A DNA stretch of 64,000 nt from an uncultured Clostridia bacterium. Its GTDB lineage: Bacteria > Bacillota > Clostridia > Lachnospirales > Lachnospiraceae. The position numbers and the translations under genes are program-made. The stretch covers positions 45,948 to 109,947 of the forward strand of contig CAMYZE010000007.1 in NCBI GenBank assembly GCA_947303805.1. Reading direction: 5' to 3'. Positions 7,378 to 17,125 of this stretch are shown one piece after another; positions within the stretch are counted from its first letter, which is position 1; each line of letters starts with the position of its first letter. Below the pieces are notes generated by a model. The model had not been told where the DNA came from. It saw nothing but the letters and a program-made list of their open reading frames with translations, and made no database searches.

Positions 7378-9478
7378 TAAAAAAGATAATAAACAAATAA
7401 ATAGATTATCTGGTAGATATGAAATCATTGAACAAATTGGTGTAGGTGGTATGAGTTATGTCTACAAGGCATTTGATTCTAAAAAGAAAAAAGTTGTAGC
7501 CATAAAGATTTTGAAAGAAGAACTTGCAATAGACGATGATTTTGTAAAGAAGTTTAAGAGTGAAGCTCTTGCTTGCAAAGACATAAGACAAGAAAATGTC
7601 ATAAGTGCCTTTGATGTAGTAGATGAAGGAAATATGCACTATATTGTTATGGAGTATATTGATGGTACTACATTAAACAAGTACATAAAGCAAAAAGGAA
7701 AACTGTCAAATGAAGAAACCATAAGTATATCATTGCAAGTAGCCAAAGGTATAAAGGCGGCTCATAAGAAAGGCATAATCCATAGAGACATTAAACCACA
7801 AAATATAGTAATCAATGATAATGGTATAGTTAAAATTACTGATTTTGGTATAGCAAGGGCAATCACAAGTACAACTAAAAATATTTCCGTAATCGGTACA
7901 GTTCACTACATAAGTCCTGAGCAGGTAAGAAATACTAAAGTAGATTTTAGATCTGATATATATTCTTTTGGCTGCACAATGTACGAGATGATTACAGGTG
8001 AAGTGCCATTTGAAGGTGATGCTCCACTTGATATTATCATTTCTCATCTAAGGAATAATTTAAAAGCACCTCATTTAAAAAATCCTGAAATTTATGGTAG
8101 TCTTGAAAAGATTATACTTAAAGCCGCAAGAATGGTTCCTAGAGAACGCTATCAAAGTATGGATGAAATGATATCAGACTTAGAAAAGGCTATAAGCGAT
8201 AAAGAAGGAACATATATAAGAGAGAGCAATTACGATGAAGATGAAGAGGGAAAGACTGTTATAATCACCGATGATGATATGAAGGTGATTAAAGCTGTAT
8301 CTGAAAAGTATAGCAATAAGCCAAATTATAAGTCTGCAGAAGAGGTTCTCACACCAGAGCAACAAGAGTTTTATGATAAGTATATAAGGGATGGGGCATT
8401 TAAACACCATATGTTTATGAGAAGAATCATTTTTGGCGCAATTATAGCTGTTGTTCTTCTTATAGTAATTATGATTTTTATTGCACTAGATACAAGAAAG
8501 AGAACTCCAATTAGCAATGTAGCCACTGGCAGTAGTATGGTAAATAACATTGTTAAGTCCATCGTAGGACTTGATTTGGATTTTGCATCAAATTTACTCG
8601 AAGAGTATGGGATACGATTAAATAATGTTGGTGAAGAGTATAGCGATACTGCAGAGTATGGAAATATCAGTCGTGTAGTTAATGATAATTTAAGTACTGA
8701 CATGTCTCTTGATGTTATGATCTCTAAGGGACCAAAGGTTTTAGATTTTACTGACAAAGCAAAACTTCAGCAGACAAGATGGAGTGACATGTTAGAAAGA
8801 CTTAAGGATAGAGGACTCAAATATGAAGTTTCAGAGATTTATGATATAAATGTGCCAAGGGGAAATATAGTTGGTGCCAACAAGAAAAAATCAGATGAAC
8901 CAGGTCAGCTTGTGTTTACAATAAGTAGAGGAATAAGTGATCAGATAAAAACAATGCCAAATCTAATCAACAAACCAGTTGCAGAGGCAAGGGAGTTGCT
9001 GGCTGCAAATGAATTAGTTCTTGGAAGCATATCATATGTGAGAGATATGATGGTAGCAGAGAACCATGTCATCAGCCAATCCGTCGAGCAGGGCACGGAG
9101 ATTAGAGCGGGTTCAAGCGTAGATCTTATATTGAGCAGTGGTATAGATGGTGTAGAGTATATAGCAGAAAAAAAGAAAACTTGGCATAGCGAATTAAGTG
9201 CGACTTATAGAGTTGTTGCAAGTGGTGAGCCACAAGAAAATAGTTCAAATGAGACTCTGATTTTACAAGTTAGACTTGTTCAACAGACAAGTGAAGGAAC
9301 TGTTTATACGGAACTTATGGAACCTCAAGAATATAAAGTTGGAACTATCATACCACTTATTTTTACAAATCTTGAGGGTGAGGAAAAAGTGCAAAATGGT
9401 CAGGTACAGGTTGTTGATGTGGAGAGAGATAGGGTAGTTTCTTCAATTAATGTAATATTCTGGCCTAATGGAGGTTAG
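7370..9478 (+). CDS. prkC: PASTA-domain serine/threonine protein kinase (PrkC/Stk)
   Basis: A 702-residue membrane kinase that senses peptidoglycan fragments through PASTA domains. Kinase domain residues about 15-280: glycine loop GVGGMSYVY, catalytic Lys46, HRD at 138-140, DFG at 158-160. One membrane helix lies near 352-374. The extracellular part has about three PASTA-like repeats (for example MPNLINKPVAEARELL) and a C-terminal tail of about 100 residues. The ATG at 7370 lies in the phosphatase stop region. In many Firmicutes rsgA follows; here rpe follows directly. Confidence 0.94.
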   Translation: MSNKKDNKQINRLSGRYEIIEQIGVGGMSYVYKAFDSKKKKVVAIKILKEELAIDDDFVKKFKSEALACKDIRQENVISAFDVVDEGNMHYIVMEYIDGTTLNKYIKQKGKLSNEETISISLQVAKGIKAAHKKGIIHRDIKPQNIVINDNGIVKITDFGIARAITSTTKNISVIGTVHYISPEQVRNTKVDFRSDIYSFGCTMYEMITGEVPFEGDAPLDIIISHLRNNLKAPHLKNPEIYGSLEKIILKAARMVPRERYQSMDEMISDLEKAISDKEGTYIRESNYDEDEEGKTVIITDDDMKVIKAVSEKYSNKPNYKSAEEVLTPEQQEFYDKYIRDGAFKHHMFMRRIIFGAIIAVVLLIVIMIFIALDTRKRTPISNVATGSSMVNNIVKSIVGLDLDFASNLLEEYGIRLNNVGEEYSDTAEYGNISRVVNDNLSTDMSLDVMISKGPKVLDFTDKAKLQQTRWSDMLERLKDRGLKYEVSEIYDINVPRGNIVGANKKKSDEPGQLVFTISRGISDQIKTMPNLINKPVAEARELLAANELVLGSISYVRDMMVAENHVISQSVEQGTEIRAGSSVDLILSSGIDGVEYIAEKKKTWHSELSATYRVVASGEPQENSSNETLILQVRLVQQTSEGTVYTELMEPQEYKVGTIIPLIFTNLEGEEKVQNGQVQVVDVERDRVVSSINVIFWPNGG

Positions 9479-10144
9479 ATGAATAAATATTTAGCACCAT
9501 CATTACTTTCTGCGAACTTTTATAATTTAGAAAAAGATTTAAAAGTTTTGAAAGAAGAAAAAATTAAATATTTACATCTTGATGTTATGGATGGAATGTT
9601 TGTGCCAAATATAAGTCTTGGTGTGCCAGTGATAGAATCTATAAAGAAAAATACTGGAGAAGATTTTGTCTTAGACACTCATTTGATGGTCGAAAGACCT
9701 GAAAGATATATAAGCAATTTTAAAAATGCTGGTGCAGATATCTTGACTATTCATCAAGAGGCAACTGGTGATTTTTGTGAGGTACTTACTATAATAAAAG
9801 AACAAGGTATGAAGGCGGGTATAAGCGTGAATCCTGAGACAGATATTCATAAGATTGACGAATGCCTTAAAATTGCCGATCTGGTGCTTGTGATGAGTGT
9901 GCATCCAGGCTTTGGAGGACAAAAGTTTATAGCTGAGACAATTGAGAAAGTACGATATCTTAAAGAGGAGAGAGATAAACACAACTATAAATATATGATT
10001 GAGATTGATGGAGGAATCAATTTAGAAAATGTAAAAATGGTTTGTGAGGCTGGCGTTGATATCGTTGTAGCAGGATCTGCGGTTTTTAAAGAAGATATAA
10101 GAAAAAACATAATTAATTTAAACAATATATTATATAGTTTTTAA
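9479..10144 (+). CDS. rpe: Ribulose-phosphate 3-epimerase
   Basis: Interconverts ribulose-5-phosphate and xylulose-5-phosphate in the pentose phosphate pathway. It is 221 residues, normal for this TIM barrel. Visible motifs are APSLLSANF, HLDVMDGMFVPN (His and Asp metal ligands), DTHLMV, SVHPGFGGQKF and IDGGIN near the phosphate site. It starts immediately after the kinase stop, preserving the kinase-rpe neighbourhood without the usual rsgA between them. Confidence 0.96.
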   Translation: MNKYLAPSLLSANFYNLEKDLKVLKEEKIKYLHLDVMDGMFVPNISLGVPVIESIKKNTGEDFVLDTHLMVERPERYISNFKNAGADILTIHQEATGDFCEVLTIIKEQGMKAGISVNPETDIHKIDECLKIADLVLVMSVHPGFGGQKFIAETIEKVRYLKEERDKHNYKYMIEIDGGINLENVKMVCEAGVDIVVAGSAVFKEDIRKNIINLNNILYSF

Positions 10145-10153
10145 AGAGGCGTT

Positions 10154-11023
10154 ATGAATAAAAAAATCCTTTTATTAAATGAATTAAAAAAATATGGTAG
10201 AATGTGCTATCTAAACTCCGTGCCGATTATAGCTGCCTTTGGTGATAGACCTTATACAGAAGTCTCCGAAAGTATAAAGTATGATGGCTTCATAACAGGC
10301 TATTTTAATGACAGCAAGAAAATTCTTGAAGTGAGAGAAATGATAGCGGATGCAAAACTTGACAATCCAAGGGTGCTTGCCATGGTAGACCCAGTCTTTG
10401 CAGATAGTGGACTTAGATACGATGGCATTACAGACGAACATATAGAGAACTATAAGAAATTACTTGAGATTTCGGATATTATGACGCCAAATCTTACTGA
10501 AGCCTGCATGCTTGTTGATGAGCCATATGAAGAATATCGTGAAAAATATTGTACTATTAAATATGAGAATTCAGATAAGGAAAAGACCAATGAACTATCT
10601 AAAAAGATTATTGAAAGTATATTTCCACTTCTAGAAAAGATAAGAATCAAGAAAAATCAAATCACTATGATAAGTGGAATAGAACTATATAATTCGGTTT
10701 TGACGATACTAGATGTGTATGATGGTGACCACGGAAAGAGACAAACGACATGCAATTATTCCGAGAAAGTAGAGGAGAGATACGGCGCTGGTGAAATATT
10801 TAATGCAATGTATTTTGGGACATCAACCAATGGATTTACTCTTGTGGATGCTCTATCTGTATCCACATCATTTATAAATAATTCACTTCGATTTTCAAAA
10901 GACAAAAATTTTGATAAAAAAGATGGCATAGTCTTTGAACCAATACTATATGATAATATGAATGTCATAAAACAAAAGCTTGAAGAGAATAGAAAAAAGT
11001 TACAACAACAAAACAATAAATAA
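10154..11023 (+). CDS. Pyridoxal/pyridoxamine kinase-like protein (PfkB/ribokinase fold)
   Basis: A 289-residue member of the pyridoxal kinase family, which phosphorylates vitamin B6 vitamers with ATP. Family-like motifs are DPVFADSG and TPNLTEA. The catalytic region reads YGAGEIF where kinases of this fold normally have GxGD, so the general-base Asp is replaced by Glu. The N-terminus lacks the clear substrate motif seen in PdxY. An AGAGG site precedes the ATG. It may be active with altered efficiency or act on another substrate. Confidence 0.75.
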   Translation: MNKKILLLNELKKYGRMCYLNSVPIIAAFGDRPYTEVSESIKYDGFITGYFNDSKKILEVREMIADAKLDNPRVLAMVDPVFADSGLRYDGITDEHIENYKKLLEISDIMTPNLTEACMLVDEPYEEYREKYCTIKYENSDKEKTNELSKKIIESIFPLLEKIRIKKNQITMISGIELYNSVLTILDVYDGDHGKRQTTCNYSEKVEERYGAGEIFNAMYFGTSTNGFTLVDALSVSTSFINNSLRFSKDKNFDKKDGIVFEPILYDNMNVIKQKLEENRKKLQQQNNK

Positions 11024-11033
11024 AGGAGTATAT

Positions 11034-12344
11034 ATGTTAGATATAAAGTTTGTATATGATAATAGAGATTTAGTTAAGGAGAATATAAAAAAGAAGTTTC
11101 AAGATGCTAAAATTCCTCTTGTTGATGAGGTTTGCGATGTATATGATGAAAAAAGAAAAATTCAACAGGCAGCCGATAATTTGAGAGCAAATAGAAACAA
11201 ATTGTCGAAGGAAATAGGTGGTCTCATGGCAAAAGGCCAAAAAGATGAGGCAGAAAAAATAAAAGAAGAAGTAAGGAAACAAGGGGATGAGCTTTCTGCA
11301 CTTGAAGTTAAAGAGACAGAGGTAGAGGCAAAGTTAGTAGAAATACTTATGAACATCCCAAATATGATTGACCCTTCAGTCCCTATAGGTAAAGATGATT
11401 CAGAAAATGTAGAGGTTGAGAAATTTGGAGATCCTAAAGTTCCACCATTTGAAGTCCCTTATCATACTGACATTATGGAAAGTTTTGATGGTGTTGATAT
11501 GGATGCCGCAGGTCGTGTTGCCGGCAATGGTTTTTATTATTTACTTGGTGACATCGCTAGACTTCACTCTGCAGTTTTATCATATGCAAGAGATTTTATG
11601 ATTGATAGAGGTTTCACCTATGCTATACCGCCTTATATGATTCATGCTGACGTAGTTACAGGAGTTATGTCATTCCCAGAGATGGACGCAATGATGTATA
11701 AGATAGAAGGAGAGGATCTATATCTTATCGGCACTAGTGAACACTCAATGATAGGAAAGTTTAAAGACCAAATTATTACTAAAGATAAACTGCCAATTAC
11801 TATGACATCATTTTCACCTTGCTTTAGAAAAGAAAAAGGTTCTCACGGCATAGAGGAGAGAGGCGTATACCGTATACATCAGTTTGAGAAGCAGGAGATG
11901 ATAGTAGTATGCGAGCCAGAGGAATCAATGAAGTGGTATAATATTTTATGGAAGAATACCGTTGATTTCTTTAGGTCACTTGAGATACCTGTTCGTCAAC
12001 TTGAATGCTGTTCAGGAGATCTTGCAGATTTGAAAACTAAATCTTGTGATGTAGAAGCTTGGAGCCCAAGGCAAAAGAAATATTTTGAAGTAGGTTCTTG
12101 TTCAAATCTTACAGATGCTCAGGCGAGAAGACTAAAAATAAGAATAAAGGGTGAAAAAGAGAATTACTATGCTCACACATTAAATAATACATGTGTAGCG
12201 CCACCAAGAATGTTAATTGCATTTTTGGAGAATCATTTACAAGAAGATGGCACACTTTATATTCCAGAATCACTTAGAATGTATATGGGTGGTAAAGATA
12301 AATTAATCCCTAAGTATAATTCAATTACTGTAAAGAAAAAATAA
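11034..12344 (+). CDS. serS: Seryl-tRNA synthetase
   Basis: Charges tRNA-Ser, and tRNA-Sec in selenocysteine users. The 436-residue class II enzyme has an N-terminal coiled-coil arm (about 25-105). The core shows motif 2 (FRKEKGSHGIEERGVYRIHQFEKQE region) and a C-terminal motif 3 stretch with NNTCVAPPR in place of the usual GxxR-containing sequence. The ATG at 11034 follows AAAGGAG; upstream in-frame codons lie in the previous gene. No T-box leader is present in the 10-base gap. Confidence 0.95.
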   Translation: MLDIKFVYDNRDLVKENIKKKFQDAKIPLVDEVCDVYDEKRKIQQAADNLRANRNKLSKEIGGLMAKGQKDEAEKIKEEVRKQGDELSALEVKETEVEAKLVEILMNIPNMIDPSVPIGKDDSENVEVEKFGDPKVPPFEVPYHTDIMESFDGVDMDAAGRVAGNGFYYLLGDIARLHSAVLSYARDFMIDRGFTYAIPPYMIHADVVTGVMSFPEMDAMMYKIEGEDLYLIGTSEHSMIGKFKDQIITKDKLPITMTSFSPCFRKEKGSHGIEERGVYRIHQFEKQEMIVVCEPEESMKWYNILWKNTVDFFRSLEIPVRQLECCSGDLADLKTKSCDVEAWSPRQKKYFEVGSCSNLTDAQARRLKIRIKGEKENYYAHTLNNTCVAPPRMLIAFLENHLQEDGTLYIPESLRMYMGGKDKLIPKYNSITVKKK

Positions 12345-12410
12345 TTGCGTTCATATAACTTGAGTATACTTAGTCGTAGGGGCAAGTTTTACTAGCCCGA
12401 AAGGAAATAT

Positions 12411-13421
12411 ATGCGAATTTTAGTAGCCGGTGGCGCTGGATACATCGGCAGTCACACAATTGTTGAACTATATTCGAAAGGTCACACTGTAGTTTGTGTT
12501 GACAATTTATACAATGCAAAATTAAGTGCAATAAAAAATGTTGAAAAGATAGTAAAAAAAAGAATCCCTTTTTATAAAGTTGACTGCTGTGATAAAAAAA
12601 GACTTGAACAGGTGTTCAAAAAAGAAAAGTTTGATGTCGTAATAATGTTTCAAGGTTATAAGGCGGTTGGAGAATCGGTAAAGATACCAATAAAGTATTA
12701 TAGAAATAATATTGACTCAGCACTCACTATAATAGAATTAATGGATAAATATAGAGTCCATAATATCATGTTTTCGTCATCTGCAACTGTATATGGTAAG
12801 AATGCAAAGTCACCAATAAAAGAGACTGATGATGCACTAAGACTTAATGAGATCACTAATCCATATGGCGAGACTAAAGCTATGATAGAAAAGATACTTA
12901 TGGATAAAGCTAATGCTGATTCAAAATTTAAGGCAGTGATACTAAGATATTTTAATCCAGTTGGAGCTCATGAGTCAGCACTTATCGGTGAGGATCCAAA
13001 TGGCATACCAAATAATCTTATGCCATATATAGCAAAAGTCGCGACAGGTAAGCTACCATATCTAAATGTCTATGGGGATGACTATAAGACAAAAGACGGA
13101 ACTGGAGTTCGTGACTACATCCATGTGGTTGATCTTGCCAAGGGACATGTAGCAGCACTTAAATGTTATAAGAATAAGAAGTGCAACACATTTGTATATA
13201 ATCTAGGTACGGGCAATGGAACTACTGTACTTGATTTGGTAAAAGCTTATGAGAAGGCAAATAATAAAAAGGTTAAATATAAAATAGTTGGAAGACGTGC
13301 TGGAGATGTTGATAAACTTTATTGTAAACCATCTAAGGCAAATAAAGAACTTGGTTGGAAAGCGAAACTAGATATAGAGAGCATGTGTGAAAGTAGTTAT
13401 AATTTTGAAAACAAGAAGTAG
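12411..13421 (+). CDS. galE: UDP-glucose 4-epimerase
   Basis: An extended SDR enzyme interconverting UDP-glucose and UDP-galactose for surface glycans. The N-terminal GGAGYIGSH binds NAD. The catalytic set is SSSATVYG and NPYGETK (Tyr-x3-Lys). GTGVRDYIHV and RRAGDVD near the end match GalE. The 336-residue length is typical. A GAAAGGAAAT site precedes the ATG. The 66-base gap after serS contains only a weak GGGC/GCCC pairing. Confidence 0.94.
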   Translation: MRILVAGGAGYIGSHTIVELYSKGHTVVCVDNLYNAKLSAIKNVEKIVKKRIPFYKVDCCDKKRLEQVFKKEKFDVVIMFQGYKAVGESVKIPIKYYRNNIDSALTIIELMDKYRVHNIMFSSSATVYGKNAKSPIKETDDALRLNEITNPYGETKAMIEKILMDKANADSKFKAVILRYFNPVGAHESALIGEDPNGIPNNLMPYIAKVATGKLPYLNVYGDDYKTKDGTGVRDYIHVVDLAKGHVAALKCYKNKKCNTFVYNLGTGNGTTVLDLVKAYEKANNKKVKYKIVGRRAGDVDKLYCKPSKANKELGWKAKLDIESMCESSYNFENKK

Positions 13422-13427
13422 GTGACT

Positions 13428-13871
13428 ATGATGAAAAATGTTAATTATGAAGAAATGAATAATTATGCTATGGATTTATTTCATACGGGATTTACTTGTG
13501 CTGAGACAGTGATGTATACATTAAATAAATTCTTGGATTTAGGACTTGATGAAAAGAGTTTTGCTATGTGTTCAGGTTTTCCATGGGGATTAGGGGGAGG
13601 AGGATGTATCTGTGGAGCACTTGCGGGCTCAAGTATGATTATCAGCTCAATATATGGAAGGAAGTCATTTGACAAGACAAGAGATGAAAAATGTTTTCCA
13701 ATTAATAACGAATTGCATGATGAATTTAAAAAATATTGCGGTGGAACTTGCTGTAGAGTTCTTATGAAGGGGCTTGATAGAGATGACCCGAAGAGAAAGG
13801 AAAATTGTTCTGAATATGTAAAAAATGCAATTAAAATTACAGTTGATTTATTAAATAAATATGAAAATTAA
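13428..13871 (+). CDS. C_GCAxxG_C_C family redox-type protein
   Basis: A cysteine-rich protein of about 148 residues matching the C_GCAxxG_C_C family: FTCAETV near the N-terminus, then a GGGGCICGALAGS segment, and CGGTCC plus a terminal NCSEYV. Members are often near redox or selenium-related genes, but their biochemical role is unsettled. Two adjacent ATG codons (13428, 13431) follow AGGTGA; the second has better spacing. A GTG at 13422 would overlap the ribosome site. Confidence 0.85.
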   Translation: MMKNVNYEEMNNYAMDLFHTGFTCAETVMYTLNKFLDLGLDEKSFAMCSGFPWGLGGGGCICGALAGSSMIISSIYGRKSFDKTRDEKCFPINNELHDEFKKYCGGTCCRVLMKGLDRDDPKRKENCSEYVKNAIKITVDLLNKYEN

Positions 13872-13901
13872 TAATTCGATAAAGAGTTGAAAGGAGTAAC
13901 T

Positions 13902-15461
13902 ATGGCTAAGGAAAAAGAAAAAGATAAAGAAAATATTGATACAAAAAATGAAGCCCTAAAAGAAAAAACGGCTGTGAAAGACATAAGTGAAAAGACTGTA
14001 AATGTGGAGTCATTAGACCCTGAAACTCTTGAAGTTGAAAAATTAATTGCTCCAGATGAAGAGAAGGAAGGTCCTATAGAGGTACCTAACTATGAAGAAG
14101 AAATCGTAAAGATTATCAGAGGTAACTCTTCGCCAAAATTACTTAAGAGTAAGTTAGAAGATTACCATGATAACAGCATTGCTGATGCAATGAAACTTCT
14201 AAAAAAATCTGAGCGCCAAAAACTTTATAGAATACTTGATGCAGAGGCACTTGGTGCTATATTTGAATATATTTCAACTGAAGATGCTAGTACATATATC
14301 AATGAGATGGACTTAAAGAAAGCATCTACAGTTATATCCGAGTTGGAGCCTGATACTGCGGTTGAGATACTTAGAGAACTTGAAAAAAGTAAGAGAACTT
14401 TGCTCATAGATTCAATGGAATCAGATGTAAGGAAGGATATAAAAGTTGTAGCATCATTTGATGAAGATGAAATCGGTAGCAAGATGACTACAAACTGTAT
14501 TATCATTAATGACGGACTAAGTATAAAAGAAGCAATGTCAGAACTTGTAGAGCAGGCAAAAGATAATGACAATATATCTACTATTTTTGTAGAGGATAAG
14601 GATAGAGCATTTGTCGGAGCGATTGATTTAAAAGAACTTATAATAGCAAGAAAAGATATGCATTTAAAAGATTTGATTATGACTTCGTTCCCATATGTAT
14701 ATGGTCACGAAAATATATCAGATTGTATTGAAAGGTTGAAGGACTATAGTGAGGGACTTATACCAGTGCTAGATAATAACAATAGAATTCTTGGTGTTAT
14801 CACTTCTCAAAATCTTGTAGAAGTTGTAGATGAGGAAATGGGAGAAGACTATGCTAAGTTCGCAGGTCTTACTGCCGAAGAAGATTTATCAGAACCTTTG
14901 ATAGAAAGTTTGAAGAAGAGATTGCCATGGTTACTCATACTTCTTTGCCTTGGTATGCTTGTATCAAGTGTTGTAGGTATCTTTGAAGGGGTCATAGCAG
15001 GCCTTCCAATTATAATGGCATTCCAAACTTTGATACTTGATATGTCTGGTAATGTAGGCACACAAAGTCTTGCGGTAACTATAAGAGTTCTTATGGATGA
15101 AAATCTTACTTTTGCACAGAAAATTCAGCTTGTGTGGAAAGAGGTGAGAGTAGGATTTTGTAATGGCCTAATACTTGCTTCGCTTTCATTTATTTTCCTT
15201 GGACTATACATTCATTTTGTAAAGGATAGACCATGGGGCTTCTCTTATAGTATGTCAGGATGTATAGGTGTGTCTCTTATAGTAGCTATGATTATAAGTT
15301 CTACACTTGGAACATTAATCCCTATGTTTTTTAAGAAAATAAAAGTAGATCCTGCCGTAGCTTCAGGTCCACTTATTACTACGCTTAATGACTTAATAGC
15401 AGTTGTGACATATTATAGTATGTCGTGGATATTATTATTTAATGTTTTACATTTAGCATAA
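13902..15461 (+). CDS. mgtE: Magnesium transporter MgtE
   Basis: A Mg2+ channel-transporter of 519 residues. A charged Lys/Glu N-terminal extension of about 65 residues precedes the MgtE N-domain (about 85-190) and two CBS domains (about 200-320). About five C-terminal membrane helices include the pore signature GNVGTQSLAV. The extension makes it longer than the usual ~450 residues. The ATG at 13902 follows AAAGGAG; an upstream TTG is part of the leader. No M-box riboswitch fits in the 30-base gap before it. Confidence 0.95.
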   Translation: MAKEKEKDKENIDTKNEALKEKTAVKDISEKTVNVESLDPETLEVEKLIAPDEEKEGPIEVPNYEEEIVKIIRGNSSPKLLKSKLEDYHDNSIADAMKLLKKSERQKLYRILDAEALGAIFEYISTEDASTYINEMDLKKASTVISELEPDTAVEILRELEKSKRTLLIDSMESDVRKDIKVVASFDEDEIGSKMTTNCIIINDGLSIKEAMSELVEQAKDNDNISTIFVEDKDRAFVGAIDLKELIIARKDMHLKDLIMTSFPYVYGHENISDCIERLKDYSEGLIPVLDNNNRILGVITSQNLVEVVDEEMGEDYAKFAGLTAEEDLSEPLIESLKKRLPWLLILLCLGMLVSSVVGIFEGVIAGLPIIMAFQTLILDMSGNVGTQSLAVTIRVLMDENLTFAQKIQLVWKEVRVGFCNGLILASLSFIFLGLYIHFVKDRPWGFSYSMSGCIGVSLIVAMIISSTLGTLIPMFFKKIKVDPAVASGPLITTLNDLIAVVTYYSMSWILLFNVLHLA

Positions 15462-15467
15462 AATGTT

Positions 15468-15540
<73 letters not shown>

Positions 15541-15541
15541 T

Positions 15542-17125
15542 ATGAAATTTAGAAAAAAAGAATTGATAGGTTTTGTAATTACTTTTCTTGTAGGATTAGT
15601 TGCACACTTCTTTATTATAGCTAACCCTTTATTTAATGCTGACGGTATATTTTACAATAGAAGCATGGGCGGAGGCTCTATACTAGGAAGGTGGTTAATT
15701 GAAGTGCTTAATTCAGTTTTTCATTTAATTGGATATAGTACTGTAATACCGATGTTAAATGTAGTACTATCTATTTTGATACTATCATTTAGCACTATAT
15801 ATTTGCTCAGAATTATAGACATAGAATATATGCCATATAGAATTATTATATCGTTATCACTCATACTTTCTCCTGCTATAGTTCAGACGTTTTTCTACGG
15901 ATTTACAGCTCATATCTATGCACTTTCAATAATGTTTACAATTTTATCAATTTACAGTTTACATAATAAAAATAATTTTGCATTAAGTGTGTATTTAAAT
16001 TGCATAGCACTTGCCATTTATCAGGCATATATTCCATATATGCTTTCGATATATTTAATATATTTTATTAAGCGATTAACTATAGAACCAATTAAAACAG
16101 TAGCAATGAGTATGCTTAAATCATTTGTTTCATTTTTGTTGTCGTTTTTATTATATTATATGTTAAATGACATAATTAATAGACGAAACGAAAGCTACAT
16201 CTTTGCCATTCACGGTATGAGTGAATATGTAGTTCCTAAATTTACATTAGCTAGTTTTTTTGCTTCGATAGTTAAAAGTTATCAAGCAGTATTTGATATG
16301 TTTTTAACTCACAATGTCTTTGCGCACAATACAACACTATTTATAAGGATAGTTTATTTTGCTTTAATAGCATACACATTGTATTTGCTAATTAAATTTA
16401 TATATAGGTTTGCATTTAGGAGATCGCTTTATAGAGGAGAGAGGGAAGAGTTAATTCATAAATCAATTATTATAGTCGTTTTATATTTGTTATCACCTCT
16501 TGCTATTAATTTTATGTTTATAATGACGAATAATGGCATAGGCTATATAGAGGATAGATTGTCGCTTAGCTTAACTTTTTACATTATTTTCCCTATAGTT
16601 TTGTCAGATATGATTGATAAACTTGGTGGAATTAAATTGCCAAGGGCTGATTATATGAAGCAAGCTGTGGCCGTAATCACTTCTATGGTACTCGTGCACA
16701 ATATATGGCTTGCATATGGAAGTTATTATAACCAATATAAGATAATAAATGCATCTAAAGCATTTGCACTTGAACTCGCAGCTAATATAAAGATGCTTCA
16801 AGGGTATAAAAACGATACTTCAGTATTATTTATTGGTTCGCCATATGAAAAGAATACACATTTTAATTATGGCTATTATGTAGATGCTGAACACAATCTA
16901 TATTCTAATTTTGACACTGAGTATGAGAATATATTGAGCGAATACCCAATGATGCAAATATTTAAGGAGTACACCGCACTCAATTTCCCTGAGACTGACA
17001 AAGATTTTGCCAATAATCTTTATTATTCTAAACAAGTTAGAGAAATGCCTCTATATCCTATGGACGGTTCTGTAAAACTGGTTGAGAATGTGGCAGTGGT
17101 GAAGTTTAAGGAGCCATCATACTAA
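15542..17125 (+). CDS. Multi-pass membrane protein of the glucosyltransferase (GtrII-like) type
   Basis: A 527-residue polytopic protein, with about 10-12 hydrophobic segments between residues 8 and 400. An early loop reads NADGIFY followed by GRW, and a hydrophilic C-terminal domain of about 130 residues is probably extracellular. This layout matches the Glucos_trans_II family, which uses lipid-linked glucose to decorate surface polymers. The frame is open upstream to 15509, but that would start inside tRNA-Thr, so the ATG at 15542 is chosen. It overlaps the next gene's ATG by one base. Confidence 0.78.
   Translation: MKFRKKELIGFVITFLVGLVAHFFIIANPLFNADGIFYNRSMGGGSILGRWLIEVLNSVFHLIGYSTVIPMLNVVLSILILSFSTIYLLRIIDIEYMPYRIIISLSLILSPAIVQTFFYGFTAHIYALSIMFTILSIYSLHNKNNFALSVYLNCIALAIYQAYIPYMLSIYLIYFIKRLTIEPIKTVAMSMLKSFVSFLLSFLLYYMLNDIINRRNESYIFAIHGMSEYVVPKFTLASFFASIVKSYQAVFDMFLTHNVFAHNTTLFIRIVYFALIAYTLYLLIKFIYRFAFRRSLYRGEREELIHKSIIIVVLYLLSPLAINFMFIMTNNGIGYIEDRLSLSLTFYIIFPIVLSDMIDKLGGIKLPRADYMKQAVAVITSMVLVHNIWLAYGSYYNQYKIINASKAFALELAANIKMLQGYKNDTSVLFIGSPYEKNTHFNYGYYVDAEHNLYSNFDTEYENILSEYPMMQIFKEYTALNFPETDKDFANNLYYSKQVREMPLYPMDGSVKLVENVAVVKFKEPSY

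Noticed and set aside
12345..12410. Possible small RNA or riboswitch before galE
   Set aside because: Only a 4-bp GGGC/GCCC pairing is present; 66 bases are too few for a known riboswitch and no promoter was found.
13872..13901. M-box (magnesium) riboswitch before mgtE
   Set aside because: The intergenic gap is only 30 bases, far too short for the ~160-nt aptamer.
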